64,000 bases of DNA. Origin: Streptomyces sp. NBC_01446 (lineage in GTDB: Bacteria; Actinomycetota; Actinomycetes; Streptomycetales; Streptomycetaceae). Where the stretch lies: positions 2,758,501 to 2,822,500 of the forward strand of contig NZ_JAPEPO010000001.1 of NCBI RefSeq assembly GCF_026340095.1, written 5' to 3'. The position numbers and the translations under genes were made by a program. Below the pieces are notes generated by a model. It searched no databases and had not been told where the DNA came from. It saw only the letters and a list, made by a program, of their open reading frames with translations. This document shows positions 1 to 7,325 of the stretch, piece by piece. Each line of letters opens with the position of its first letter. Position 1 is the stretch's first letter.

Positions 1-936
1 ACCGCTGTCCAGCAGCCTGACGGAGAGATAGCGGTCGCGGAAGTCGTGGTCGACGAAACGGACATCGGTCTTGGCGAAGCCCAGGAACATGGCCGCCAGC
101 CGGTTCTCCAGCAGCAGCTCCGCCTTCTCGGGGTTGGCTGCGTACTGCTTGAGGTAGGCGCGGTGCAGTTCTCGGAACTTCTCTGCCTGGTCCTCAAACG
201 CGACCAAGGACAACTGTTCGCCGGCCGTCTTGCTTCGCTCGATCAACGACTCGATACGCCTCAGCACCCACTGGTCCTGCCGGCAGCGCTCTGCAGTCGT
301 GCGGAAGGTGGCGGCGATGACCCCAAGGGGCGCTCCTTGATCAACTAGCTCCTGAATGGCGAGCAGCCGGTTGATGTATGAGTAAGCCCGCCGGTGCTCC
401 TTGCGCAGCTGAAGCGACAGTTCGATCGCGGCAATGTCCTGCCAGTCACAGGAAGGCGGCAGAACGGCTACACGCATGGTGTGGGTGGGGCCGTAAAGCT
501 GCATCAGGGCAGCACGCCGGGTGTTGCCGTTGACAAGGATGCCCTCGTGAGTGATCAGCCCGGGATCCGTCTGCCCGTACTCCTTCAGGCTTACCGTCAG
601 CTCGTCGAAGTCAGGATCGGTCCGAGCGGGGTCTGCTGGGAGTACTTGCAGGAGGCGGGCCAGGTATGCCTGGCTGTCGCTGGTCCACGGGTCGGCGGCG
701 AGCGCCTCTGCCTGCTTCGGGTCGTGGCCGGCCTGCGCACGGATGCGGTGGGTTGCCGGGTTGTAGTAGAGATTGCCCACCGGCATCTGGATGACGTCCA
801 GGTGCTCCGAACTACCTCTCCACTCGACAGTGAAGGTCTCACGGAGGCCGCCACCGGCCGCGATCTCCGCCAACCGGGACCGGACGAGGTCGCGGTTCTC
901 CTCGGCGTCTGGCGGCAGCCCGTAGCCCTTGGTCAT
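1..936 (-). CDS. ParB/sulfiredoxin-fold domain protein, partial (C-terminus beyond left edge)
   Basis: The reading frame is open from ATG at 936 to the left edge (312 codons), so the C-terminus is missing. The middle of the protein has a ParB-type nucleotide-binding signature: a segment ending LKEYGQTDPGLI is followed by LVNGNTRRAAL, which matches the GxxR-R box of ParB/Srx-fold proteins. After this comes a charged helical region. Real ParB partition proteins have other context (parA, parS); here the neighbour is an HNH-like gene 60 bp upstream in the same direction. Stand-alone ParB-fold proteins of this kind often sit beside methyltransferases or nucleases in mobile islands, so a role in DNA modification or restriction is inferred, not shown. 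Confidence 0.75.
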   Translation of the reverse strand, partial: MTKGYGLPPDAEENRDLVRSRLAEIAAGGGLRETFTVEWRGSSEHLDVIQMPVGNLYYNPATHRIRAQAGHDPKQAEALAADPWTSDSQAYLARLLQVLPADPARTDPDFDELTVSLKEYGQTDPGLITHEGILVNGNTRRAALMQLYGPTHTMRVAVLPPSCDWQDIAAIELSLQLRKEHRRAYSYINRLLAIQELVDQGAPLGVIAATFRTTAERCRQDQWVLRRIESLIERSKTAGEQLSLVAFEDQAEKFRELHRAYLKQYAANPEKAELLLENRLAAMFLGFAKTDVRFVDHDFRDRYLSVRLLDSG

Positions 937-995
937 GTACTCGCTCCTGCTTCCGTGCTTGTTCTTACGGGGGTTGTTCCGTGCTACCGGAATAC

Positions 996-1673
996 TCAGG
1001 CGAGTCCCAGCTCCGCCCGGAGCTGCGTCCGTGACTCCTCAGGCAGAGAGCGGTAGTCGCTCCAGATCTGCTCCAGGCGGCTGAACTCCCGCCGGTCGGC
1101 CGCCACCCAGTCGGACAGTAGGCTGCGCTCGGCCGAGTCGAGGGCAGCGGCTGCCGTGAGCACCTTGTCCAGATCCGCCGCGAGCGACTTGCCTCCCACC
1201 CGGCACCGCTTGCACTCGGTGACCAGTTCCGTAGCCGTGGTGCCGTCCGGCTTTACTACTTCCCTGCGCGCGATATCGAGCTGGGCTGCCTCGTAGGTGC
1301 CGGCGTAGGTATCGCCGGGCGCGATACCGCAGGAGCGGCACATGTACCCGTCCCTAGCGAGCACCTCACGTCGGCGCCCTGCGCCGATCGCGATCGTGCC
1401 TGCCTTGCGGGTCGCGCGACCCGGCTCCCAGACGGGGTCGCCAGGCTTCACGAAGCGCTGCTCGTGAGATTCCAATCCCGCGTCTTCCCTGCTGGTGTCG
1501 ATGCGCCAACCGAAATCCCGGAGGTTACGCATACGGCGGTCGATCTGGGACACCCCGGGGAAGGCTGCTCGCAGCTCTTCCTTAGTAAAGGTGCTGCCTT
1601 CGCCCACTTCGGAGACTAGCCACAGGGCGACGCGCTTCATCGTTCCGAGGCTGGCATCCTGCCAGGACGGCAT
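996..1673 (-). CDS. HNH-like endonuclease with a Cys4 zinc site
   Basis: A 225-residue protein. The ATG at 1673 is chosen because GGAGA lies 5 nt upstream; longer in-frame starts lack a ribosome site. Residues 1-70 look like a winged-helix segment. Residues 101-160 follow an HNH layout: RREVLARDGYMCRSCG, then a strand-like stretch, then VTECKRCRVGG, giving two CxxC pairs (C112/C115 and C154/C157) that would bind zinc. The usual central histidine region reads QLDIARREVV, so the catalytic His is not obvious and activity is uncertain. It probably shares a transcript with the downstream ParB-like gene and diverges from the XRE regulator across a 318-bp AT-richer spacer. It may be a restriction nuclease or an accessory specificity protein. 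Confidence 0.72.
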   Translation of the reverse strand: MPSWQDASLGTMKRVALWLVSEVGEGSTFTKEELRAAFPGVSQIDRRMRNLRDFGWRIDTSREDAGLESHEQRFVKPGDPVWEPGRATRKAGTIAIGAGRRREVLARDGYMCRSCGIAPGDTYAGTYEAAQLDIARREVVKPDGTTATELVTECKRCRVGGKSLAADLDKVLTAAAALDSAERSLLSDWVAADRREFSRLEQIWSDYRSLPEESRTQLRAELGLA

Positions 1674-1786
1674 GACATCTCCATTCGCGGACTCCCGGCG
1701 GGAGGCCAGGGGTGCCACTGGTGAGCAGCGGACTATGAACATTCATTACTAGCACGGCCCCGCGGCCTCGTTCCAGCGGTTATCAA

Positions 1787-1808
1787 TCTTTACTCGAACG
1801 AGTAAAGA
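1787..1808. promoter_or_regulatory. Palindromic operator candidate in the divergent spacer
   Basis: Two 10-bp perfect inverted arms (TCTTTACTCG and its complement) flank a 2-bp centre. The site lies about 115 bp before the HNH-like gene and 184 bp before the XRE gene, in the most AT-rich part of this end of the window. That fits a dimeric HTH protein, most simply the XRE protein controlling itself and the nuclease as controller proteins of restriction-modification loci do. This assignment is inference. A TTGACA hexamer at 1832-1837 and a TGACA/TGTCA repeat (1833-1847) lie just beyond. Confidence 0.5.
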
Positions 1809-1912
1809 GAAGAGCTCTGTAAAGATCCGTTTTGACAGTATTTGTCAGCATTAAAGACAGCAAATCGCTTCATGAAAAGTAGTCAGGGAAAAGCGCAAAA
1901 CCGCGCACCGCC

Positions 1913-1951
1913 GAGCCGGTGAGTGACTAGGCTTCAGAAGATCACCGGCTC
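1913..1951 (+). promoter_or_regulatory. Leader stem-loop before the XRE gene
   Basis: GAGCCGGTGA at 1913-1922 pairs perfectly with TCACCGGCTC at 1942-1951 across a 19-nt loop, about 40 nt before the XRE start codon. If transcription begins near 1860 this hairpin would sit in the 5' leader and could attenuate or stabilise the message. No ribosome site is masked by it. Confidence 0.35.
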
Positions 1952-1991
1952 TCTATAGGCAATCTCGGACGAGCGGAAGGGTTCGTTTGGC

Positions 1992-2651
1992 ATGCCATCA
2001 CTTGGATCGATTAGCGCCACCTGTGCACCCGAGGCCACGGAAGAGGTGCAGGCGTTTGCCAACGCCCTCAAGGTCCTCATCCATCACGTCCGCCCTGGTC
2101 ACACGATGGCGCAGAAGGCTAAGGCGCTGCACGTCTCGCCGCCCCTCCTCTCCCACTGGCTCAACGGGCGACGACTTCCGCGCTCGGCGACCATCGGGGA
2201 GCTGTCCGGGTTAGCCCTGGGAGCGGTAACGGGCAATCGGGATATCGCCGCACTAGCCCATGAGTTCGCAGCGCTCGAGTCCCTCCTCCAGGCCGCGCGG
2301 CGGTCGGTATGCCGCCGGTGCGCGAGCGGCTGCACCTGCAGCGAGACGGAAAGCAAGGGGTACCGGCGCAACAGTTCCTGCAATGCCCCGACCGACGAGG
2401 GGTACCGGCGCAACAGCGCGACGCCACCGAACCCGGATTTACCCGCACACCTGACGACGATGACCGAGGCCGACCGCAAGACTCATCTACGGGACCTGGG
2501 GTCGGCATTGAGCGAAGGGGATGTCGGTGTATATGCCGACATCCTTGCACGCGCAGGAATGAAGACCGAAATGGAAGTTCTGCTCCGCTCAGCAGAATCG
2601 GCCGGGAGGGATTCGATGGAAATTGCAATCATTCTCGGCAGGCTCCGCTAA
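1992..2651 (+). CDS. XRE-family helix-turn-helix regulator with a Cys4 cluster
   Basis: A 219-residue protein. Residues 38-65 form an XRE-type helix-turn-helix (MAQKAKALHVSPPLLSHWLNG, read in part). The HTH is followed by a helical linker and a cysteine cluster C107-x2-C110-x3-C114-x-C116 that could bind a metal. Two copies of GYRRNS (residues 123-128 and 137-142) are encoded by an identical 18-bp stretch at 2357-2374 and 2399-2416. The C-terminal 65 residues resemble a small helical domain. Codons 74 and 150 are TTA, so translation should depend on the bldA tRNA, which is common for acquired Streptomyces genes. It probably controls the divergent HNH/ParB pair. Confidence 0.75.
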   Translation: MPSLGSISATCAPEATEEVQAFANALKVLIHHVRPGHTMAQKAKALHVSPPLLSHWLNGRRLPRSATIGELSGLALGAVTGNRDIAALAHEFAALESLLQAARRSVCRRCASGCTCSETESKGYRRNSSCNAPTDEGYRRNSATPPNPDLPAHLTTMTEADRKTHLRDLGSALSEGDVGVYADILARAGMKTEMEVLLRSAESAGRDSMEIAIILGRLR

Positions 2652-2861
2652 CCTCTTGAATGATTGACTCCCACTCGAATCACAAGCAAGGAACACGTGT
2701 GTCCGGTGACAGGCACGAGGGGTTCCCCCGCCCTCTTTGTAACTACTGCCGCGCACCCCCGGCAGTGCAGGGAAGGCTCGGCCTGAAGGGTCTGGAAACC
2801 ACGACCGAGACCTCCCCTGCCAGAACACCCGTTAGATCGATGACCAACTAGGAGTTCCAAG

Positions 2862-3092
2862 TTGAATAGTAAGGCCCTCCTGGCCCGGGTGGCCAGGAAG
2901 ATCAAGGCTGCCTGCCTGCGGATTCACGCTGCCGCCGACGGCACGGGACGCGTGAGGCCCGCGTGGGAGCAGACGCGCCGCCGGCTCCGCTTCCTCCGCT
3001 GGACGCTGGTGATCCAGATCCTCAAGGGCGCCGCCTTCGCCGGCGGCGGCATCATCATCCAGGTCCTGGCCACTCGGCTCATCAGTCACTGA
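2862..3092 (+). CDS. Small single-pass membrane protein
   Basis: A 76-residue protein starting at TTG, supported by AGGAG seven bases upstream. The N-terminal half is basic (many Arg/Lys and an amphipathic helix). Residues about 47-70 form one hydrophobic helix rich in Ile, Gly and Ala, and there is no signal-peptidase site. I do not recognise the family. Small basic membrane proteins sometimes act as effectors or anchors in phage-defence loci, but nothing in the sequence proves that here. A strong hairpin follows about 105 bp after the stop codon. Confidence 0.55.
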   Translation: MNSKALLARVARKIKAACLRIHAAADGTGRVRPAWEQTRRRLRFLRWTLVIQILKGAAFAGGGIIIQVLATRLISH

Positions 3093-3197
3093 AGCCGATT
3101 TCCTGTCTGCCGCCCACACCTGCGACGGAGAGGCCGACGCCGACCGACCCGGTCGGCGTGCGGACAGCAGCATGCTGAACAGCCGGGCGGATGCGGT

Positions 3198-3246
3198 GGC
3201 ATATCGTCCAGCAGCACCCCGCCGGGGAGCTGCTGGACGATATGCC
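3198..3246 (+). terminator. 18-bp perfect hairpin, probable terminator
   Basis: Perfect 18-bp arms at 3198-3215 and 3229-3246 enclose a 13-nt loop that is itself GC-rich. There is no T-tract, as is usual for Streptomyces terminators. It separates the small membrane protein gene from the restriction enzyme 85 bp downstream, so it likely ends the first transcript, though it also falls in the leader of the second. The arms are unusually long and AT-mixed for a terminator. Confidence 0.55.
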
Positions 3247-3330
3247 GACCTGGGAGCAATCTGGGAGGGCAGTCGATCTGTGAGCCAGCTGGGCCACTGT
3301 GGTGTCGTAGCCGTCTGGTAGACGTAGCCC

Positions 3331-4542
3331 ATGATCCCTTCCCCTCGCGCGGCCCAACTGGACGTGCCTTTCACGGACCTTGCTGAAGCTGACTTGGCGG
3401 TCGACGCTGTCTACGCCGGCGGGGCCCAGGGGCACTCTGGTGATGACCCTATTGGCAAACTACTGCCCGGTACCGGCAACCAGGGCGGGTTCCGTTACGC
3501 CGGGTCTCCAGTGAAGGAGACGGTGCGTCTGGCAGTGCTATACACCAGCGGCGGAGCGGTGGACTGGCCGGATCACCTAGACGCCGAGACCGGCACCTTC
3601 ACCTACTACGGCGACAACCGCACCCCGGGCAAGGGCCTTCACGAGACGCCACGCAAGGGCAACGTGCTGCTGCGCGATGCCTTCGCGCGGTCTCACGGTT
3701 CCGCGCAGGAACGGGTCAGCGGAGTACCGCCATTCCTGCTCTTCGAGAAGGCAGCACCTGGCCGTGCGGTCCGCTTTCGCGGTTTGCTCGCCCCTGGCGG
3801 ACCGACACTGGCACCCGACGACGAACTCTCGGCGATCTGGCGGACGACCGGCGCGCAGCGGTTCCAGAACTACCGCTCCCGTTTCACCGTGCTGGACCAG
3901 GCGCGCATTCCTCGCGCCTGGATCCGGCACGTGCTGGCCGGCGGCAACCCCCTGGACGGCGAGTGCCCGGAAGTCTGGCGGACTTGGGCCGAAAGCCGGG
4001 TCTACCGGCCGCTGCTCGCACCGGCCACGACGGTCATACGCTCAGCTGCCCAGCAGCTTCCCGACGACCGCGTCAGCCAGGCCATGCTGACTGAGATCCG
4101 GGAGTACTTCCGCGGGCGCGAGACAGACTTCGAGGCGTGTGCCGTAGCCGTCTGGCGGCTGATTGCCCCCGCCACAGGGATGGTTGATGTGACACGGCCG
4201 AGCCGCGACGGCGGAAGGGATGCGGTCGGCTCATACATTCTGGGGCCGCCGACCGCACCAATCAGCATTGACTTCGCCCTGGAAGCTAAGTGCTACGTCC
4301 CCGACAACAGCGTCGGTGTCCGGGAGGTCTCCCGGCTCATCTCTCGTATTAGGCACCGCAACTTCGGTGTGCTTGTCACCACTTCGCACTTCAACCGGCA
4401 GGTGCAGAGCGAGGTGCACGAGGACGGGCACCCTATTGCCCTCGTCTGTGGTCGAGACATCACCGACGCACTTCGGCAGCACGGAAGGACCACGCCCGAA
4501 GCGGTGCGGGACTGGCTCCAGCAAAGCTTTCCGCATCCGTAG
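3331..4542 (+). CDS. Modification-dependent restriction endonuclease, AspBHI/Mrr type
   Basis: A 403-residue protein. The N-terminal two thirds (about 20-225) match the layout of the AspBHI-type recognition domain, an SRA-like fold that reads modified cytosine, including VDWPDHLDAETGTFTYYGDN. The C-terminal third is a Mrr-type PD-(D/E)xK nuclease: GGRDAVG with D297, then DFALEAKCY with E318 and K320. Both catalytic elements are intact. Enzymes of this family (MspJI relatives) cut DNA carrying 5-methylcytosine derivatives, so the likely role is a type IV barrier against modified foreign DNA in the cytoplasm. It lies inside the inferred mobile element and reads away from the HNH/ParB pair. The closest subfamily is uncertain. 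Confidence 0.85.
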   Translation: MIPSPRAAQLDVPFTDLAEADLAVDAVYAGGAQGHSGDDPIGKLLPGTGNQGGFRYAGSPVKETVRLAVLYTSGGAVDWPDHLDAETGTFTYYGDNRTPGKGLHETPRKGNVLLRDAFARSHGSAQERVSGVPPFLLFEKAAPGRAVRFRGLLAPGGPTLAPDDELSAIWRTTGAQRFQNYRSRFTVLDQARIPRAWIRHVLAGGNPLDGECPEVWRTWAESRVYRPLLAPATTVIRSAAQQLPDDRVSQAMLTEIREYFRGRETDFEACAVAVWRLIAPATGMVDVTRPSRDGGRDAVGSYILGPPTAPISIDFALEAKCYVPDNSVGVREVSRLISRIRHRNFGVLVTTSHFNRQVQSEVHEDGHPIALVCGRDITDALRQHGRTTPEAVRDWLQQSFPHP

Positions 4543-4570
4543 CAGCGGCACAACTGGGCAGCATGTAGGG

Positions 4571-5071
4571 ATGGCGAACCGCACCGTGCACGGAGCGACA
4601 ACAGATCGAGGCGTGAGACGCCGGGGCGTGACCGCGACCCTCGGGCTGGCATCCGTGCTCTTGGCTGCCAGTTGTGCCGTCCCAACTGAAAGCGAGCAGC
4701 AGTCGCCAACTCCTGCCCCGACTCCGACACGCGACATCGAGCGGTTCACTCTGCGGGCCCCGCAGGATGATGGGTTGGGCTCGTTCAGCTACACCAAGAT
4801 CACTGGCTCCTTGGAGTGCTTATCCTCGGGCCTCATCGCGATCACTCTGGAGGCTGCGGAGCCGAGAGATGACCTGTTGGTGACATTGCTCGGCGGCAGA
4901 TGGAATCCCAGGCCCGTTCAAGGCTGGGAGCAGGTGCATGCCGATCTGCGCGGGTCGAAGCCCTGGCGCCGCTTTACTCAGCGGCTCTGCATGAATGGGT
5001 TGGAGCACACCCTCAGCATTGAGGTGATGACGATGAGGCAACGAGAGCAGTACGGCGTCGATGGTTCCTAG
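4571..5071 (+). CDS. Putative lipoprotein
   Basis: A 166-residue protein from ATG 4571; GTG at 4613 is an alternative that would place the Arg-rich n-region directly at the N-terminus. A hydrophobic stretch ends in LLAASC, a lipobox for lipoprotein signal peptidase. A Ser/Pro/Thr-rich linker follows, then a roughly 110-residue domain with two cysteines (SLECLSS and QRLCMNG) that may form a disulfide. Codon 84 is TTA (4820-4822), so expression is expected to be bldA-dependent. It follows the restriction gene by 28 bp and may share its transcript. No family was recognised. It is the last gene before the att site. Confidence 0.65.
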   Translation: MANRTVHGATTDRGVRRRGVTATLGLASVLLAASCAVPTESEQQSPTPAPTPTRDIERFTLRAPQDDGLGSFSYTKITGSLECLSSGLIAITLEAAEPRDDLLVTLLGGRWNPRPVQGWEQVHADLRGSKPWRRFTQRLCMNGLEHTLSIEVMTMRQREQYGVDGS

Positions 5072-5345
5072 GCAACTGGCGGCGCCGCAAGAGCCTCGTC
5101 GCAACTACGACGCGGATGGGGGAAGGGGCCCACGTCCACCAGGAACGGCAACAGCACTGGAGCCGCTGCGCCGTTGGAGGTCAGGTACAGCAACCGCGTC
5201 AGCCGGTGCCACCCCCATCGCGCCGGACAGCTGGTCGAACCCGAAGGGTCCCTCCGAGTGAGTGGCGAGTGAGTTCACCTCGTTATGGATCACGCAGCGC
5301 CATCAGTGCAGGTCAAGGGGGTACTTGCCGCCCGCTTAGTCGTGC

Positions 5346-5388
5346 CCTCCGGAGCCGTGTGCGCAGGTTCGAATCCTGCCGGGGGCAC
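5346..5388 (+). other. att site: 3' part of tRNA-Arg(CCG), right end of an integrated element
   Basis: From CTCCGGA (anticodon loop, anticodon CCG) through GCCGT, a T-arm GCAGG-TTCGAAT-CCTGC and acceptor CGGGGGC plus A, this is the 3' part of a tRNA-Arg. The bases before it do not give the D-arm or the 5' anticodon-stem strand (GTGCC stands where ACGGC is needed). A 3' half without its 5' half is the usual leftover where a tyrosine-integrase element enters a tRNA gene. Because the tRNA reads rightward, the element lies to the left and the intact tRNA should be at its far left end, outside the window. Confidence 0.82.
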
Positions 5389-5403
5389 CCCTTATGAGGT
5401 GCC

Positions 5404-5447
5404 CAAAGACCCCGCCATCAGCGGTTTCGCTGAGAACGGGGTCTTTG
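5404..5447 (+). terminator. Terminator of the original tRNA-Arg gene
   Basis: Outer arms CAAAGACCCCG (5404-5414) and CGGGGTCTTTG (5437-5447) enclose an inner stem TCAGCG/CGCTGA. It begins 16 nt after the tRNA 3' end and finishes in GTCTTTG. Its place directly behind the acceptor stem supports reading the upstream piece as a true tRNA end. Confidence 0.75.
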
Positions 5448-5608
5448 CGTATGTGCCGGCGTGTGTCGCGGTATGCCGCCCTGGCGGCTCCGTGTCAGCG
5501 TTTGTGGACTCTTCGTGGACAGGATCTTGGTGGCGTCGCCCCAGGTCAGCCAGCCCAAACGACGAAGGTCCCCGGACGGATCCAGGGGCCACGCGCACGC
5601 GCTGGGAT

Positions 5609-6053
5609 TCAGGTTCGTATCTCTCGTACCAAGGCGCCGCTGTCGTCATACAGCTCCAGGGTGAACCGGAGGCCGCAGCGGCTGAGCAGGCCGGCAAGGT
5701 CGTCGAGGCGCTGAGGGTCGATGACTCCGTTGAGCAGAACCTCTCGCGCCTGGATCGGATCCAGCTCGATCTGCCCCCAGCTGGCCCACCTCGTAGCCGT
5801 ACCAGGACGACGAGGGCGACGACCAGCCGGCGCGGACGAAGGTGGCAGCAACGGGCGCGGCGTCTCGGCAGTCTTGTACAACGCCACAGACGTTGTTGTT
5901 CACGTCGTCCCACTGAGGATCCAGGCGCTGGCCGTCATCGGATATGTCCACGGTCGGAGCATGAGGCACCACAGCCGGCCTCACCCGCACTCCCGAAGCA
6001 GAGGTGCGCCGGGACACTTTCCGAAGCTCGGCCAGGGTCTCGGGAACCGTCAT
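5609..6053 (-). pseudogene. Frameshifted hypothetical gene
   Basis: The coding frame starts at ATG 6053 (AAGGG seven bases upstream) and reads MTVPETLAELRKVSRR through YGYEVGQLG. At a run of five G residues on the coding strand (about 5775-5780) it slips to another frame that continues QIELDPIQAREVLL and ends with DDSGALVREIRT at 5609. Joining the frames by removing one G gives a coherent protein of about 147 residues. Either the gene is broken or the read has an indel in a homopolymer. I do not recognise the family. It lies just outside the att site. Confidence 0.55.
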
Positions 6054-6278
6054 CAGTTCGCCCTTCACAGGCACGCCCCGCCGAATCGAGCTGGTCTTGC
6101 AGGGCTTCGCCGGCGGTTTCGCGGTTGCGTTGGAGGTCTCGGGCGATGTTGGTGGTGAGGCCAAGGTGAGTTCAGAGTCCTTCGCAGTACGGTGAGTCCC
6201 CAGAGCAGAGCTGGACTCTCTCGTGAAGCACGCGTCGACGCCTCGAAGAGGGGTTCCTTGACGCCACGGTCCCCCTGA

Positions 6279-6725
6279 TCAGCTGAGCTTCGCCACCACC
6301 GTCTTGGCACGCCGCCGCCGTACCCGGGCTGCCCTGGCCATGAGTTCAGGCCGGGCCGCTGATACCGCCCGGAAAACGACGCGCTCGGGACCGTACCGCT
6401 GCAGTACCGCGGAGAGCCGATCGGCAGGGTCCGCCAGATCCCCGACCGGACTACTGGTCAGGTCGCAATAGGTGATCGTGTCTACCAACTCGGGTTCGGC
6501 GGGCCCGAATTCGCTGAACACGTGGTCCAACCCGAGTTCGGATCGCTCCCATGAGGAGGACGTGAGGAAGGCCACGATGCTGCGCAGCCGCGGGTCAGCC
6601 CCAACGACGGCGCGCAAGTACCCCGCCCCATCGATCATTTGCTGTCCGGTGTCCACGGCGGCGCGGGCATACCCGATGTAGTGCGAAATGGCTGCGGCCG
6701 CCAACAGCGCGGCGTCCTCGCCCAA
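6279..6725 (-). pseudogene. HD-domain phosphohydrolase remnant
   Basis: The readable part resembles the C-terminal two thirds of the small HD-domain family seen in Streptomyces: LLAAAAISHYIGYARA...GQQMIDGAGYLRAV corresponds to the usual WLHDIGYA...GFHPLDGARYLR. The metal-binding His-Asp pair has been replaced by His-Tyr. In frame upstream there are only about ten more matching residues before a TAG, so the N-terminal domain is absent and the start (TTG 6725) has no ribosome site. This looks like an inactivated, truncated copy rather than a working enzyme. Confidence 0.55.
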
Positions 6726-6871
6726 CGTCGGCGCCAGGTTCAGTGCCTGGGACTACACCCGCTGAGAGTGGGCGCACCGCCGCGGCAGCCTGTCAGCCGA
6801 CAGCGACTCGGCAAGGTCATGTGCCCACCAGGCCAGCTGCATTGCCCAATGCCGCCGAGGCAATCGGGAGC

Positions 6872-7069
6872 TCAGGGAGGAGAGTTGACGAACCGGCCAA
6901 CCCCGTGTCGCGCCTCGACGTGGCCGACGGTCTCCAGCTCACGCACGGCGCGACGAACCGTGCCACGCGATACGCCGTACTTCTCGACAAAGGCCGCCTC
7001 ACGGATCACCGGCTCGCGGATCACCGGCTCGCGGATCAACGGCTCGCGGATCAACGGCTCGCGGATCAA
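6872..7069 (-). pseudogene. GntR-type winged-helix remnant with repeated N-terminus
   Basis: Residues 23-65 are a recognisable GntR DNA-binding piece: AAFVEKYGVSRGTVRRAVRELETVGHVEARHGVGRFV, given in two parts by helix 2-3 and the wing. In front of it, in place of the normal first helix, stands (P/V)-(L/V)-I-R-E repeated, encoded by five 15-bp units. No ATG or GTG start with a ribosome site exists upstream, and there is no ligand-binding domain after the wing. Small GntR proteins with only the DNA-binding domain exist, so residual function is possible, but decay is more likely. Confidence 0.5.
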
Positions 7070-7077
7070 CGGCTCGC
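7003..7077. repeat. Five tandem 15-bp units
   Basis: The unit is GGATCACCGGCTCGC (two copies) then GGATCAACGGCTCGC (three copies), contiguous from 7003 to 7077. Being a multiple of three, the array keeps the GntR-like frame open and encodes a five-residue repeat. The pattern suggests replication slippage. Confidence 0.9.
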
Positions 7078-7325
7078 GGCAGGGGAAGTCATTCAGTGAC
7101 GGCCCGGTCGTGTCGCGCAGCCTTCACCGGTTCCACCTCGTCAGACGCCGTCCCGGCATGCGCGCGGCGGCCGCCCGGGGTGAGCTGCCCACGACCAGAG
7201 GGCACCTCTTACCACAATTTGGACGATTAGACAACCCCCAGCGGGCAGAGCAACATGGATCTGTCGGGAGGTGAAGATCGCGAATCCTTGGGCAATGGTG
7301 GTGCCACTGGTCGGCAGGCGACCGG

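Noticed and set aside
5285..5388. Complete tRNA gene
   Set aside because: Only the 3' half, from the anticodon loop, is tRNA-like; the D-arm and 5' acceptor strand are missing.
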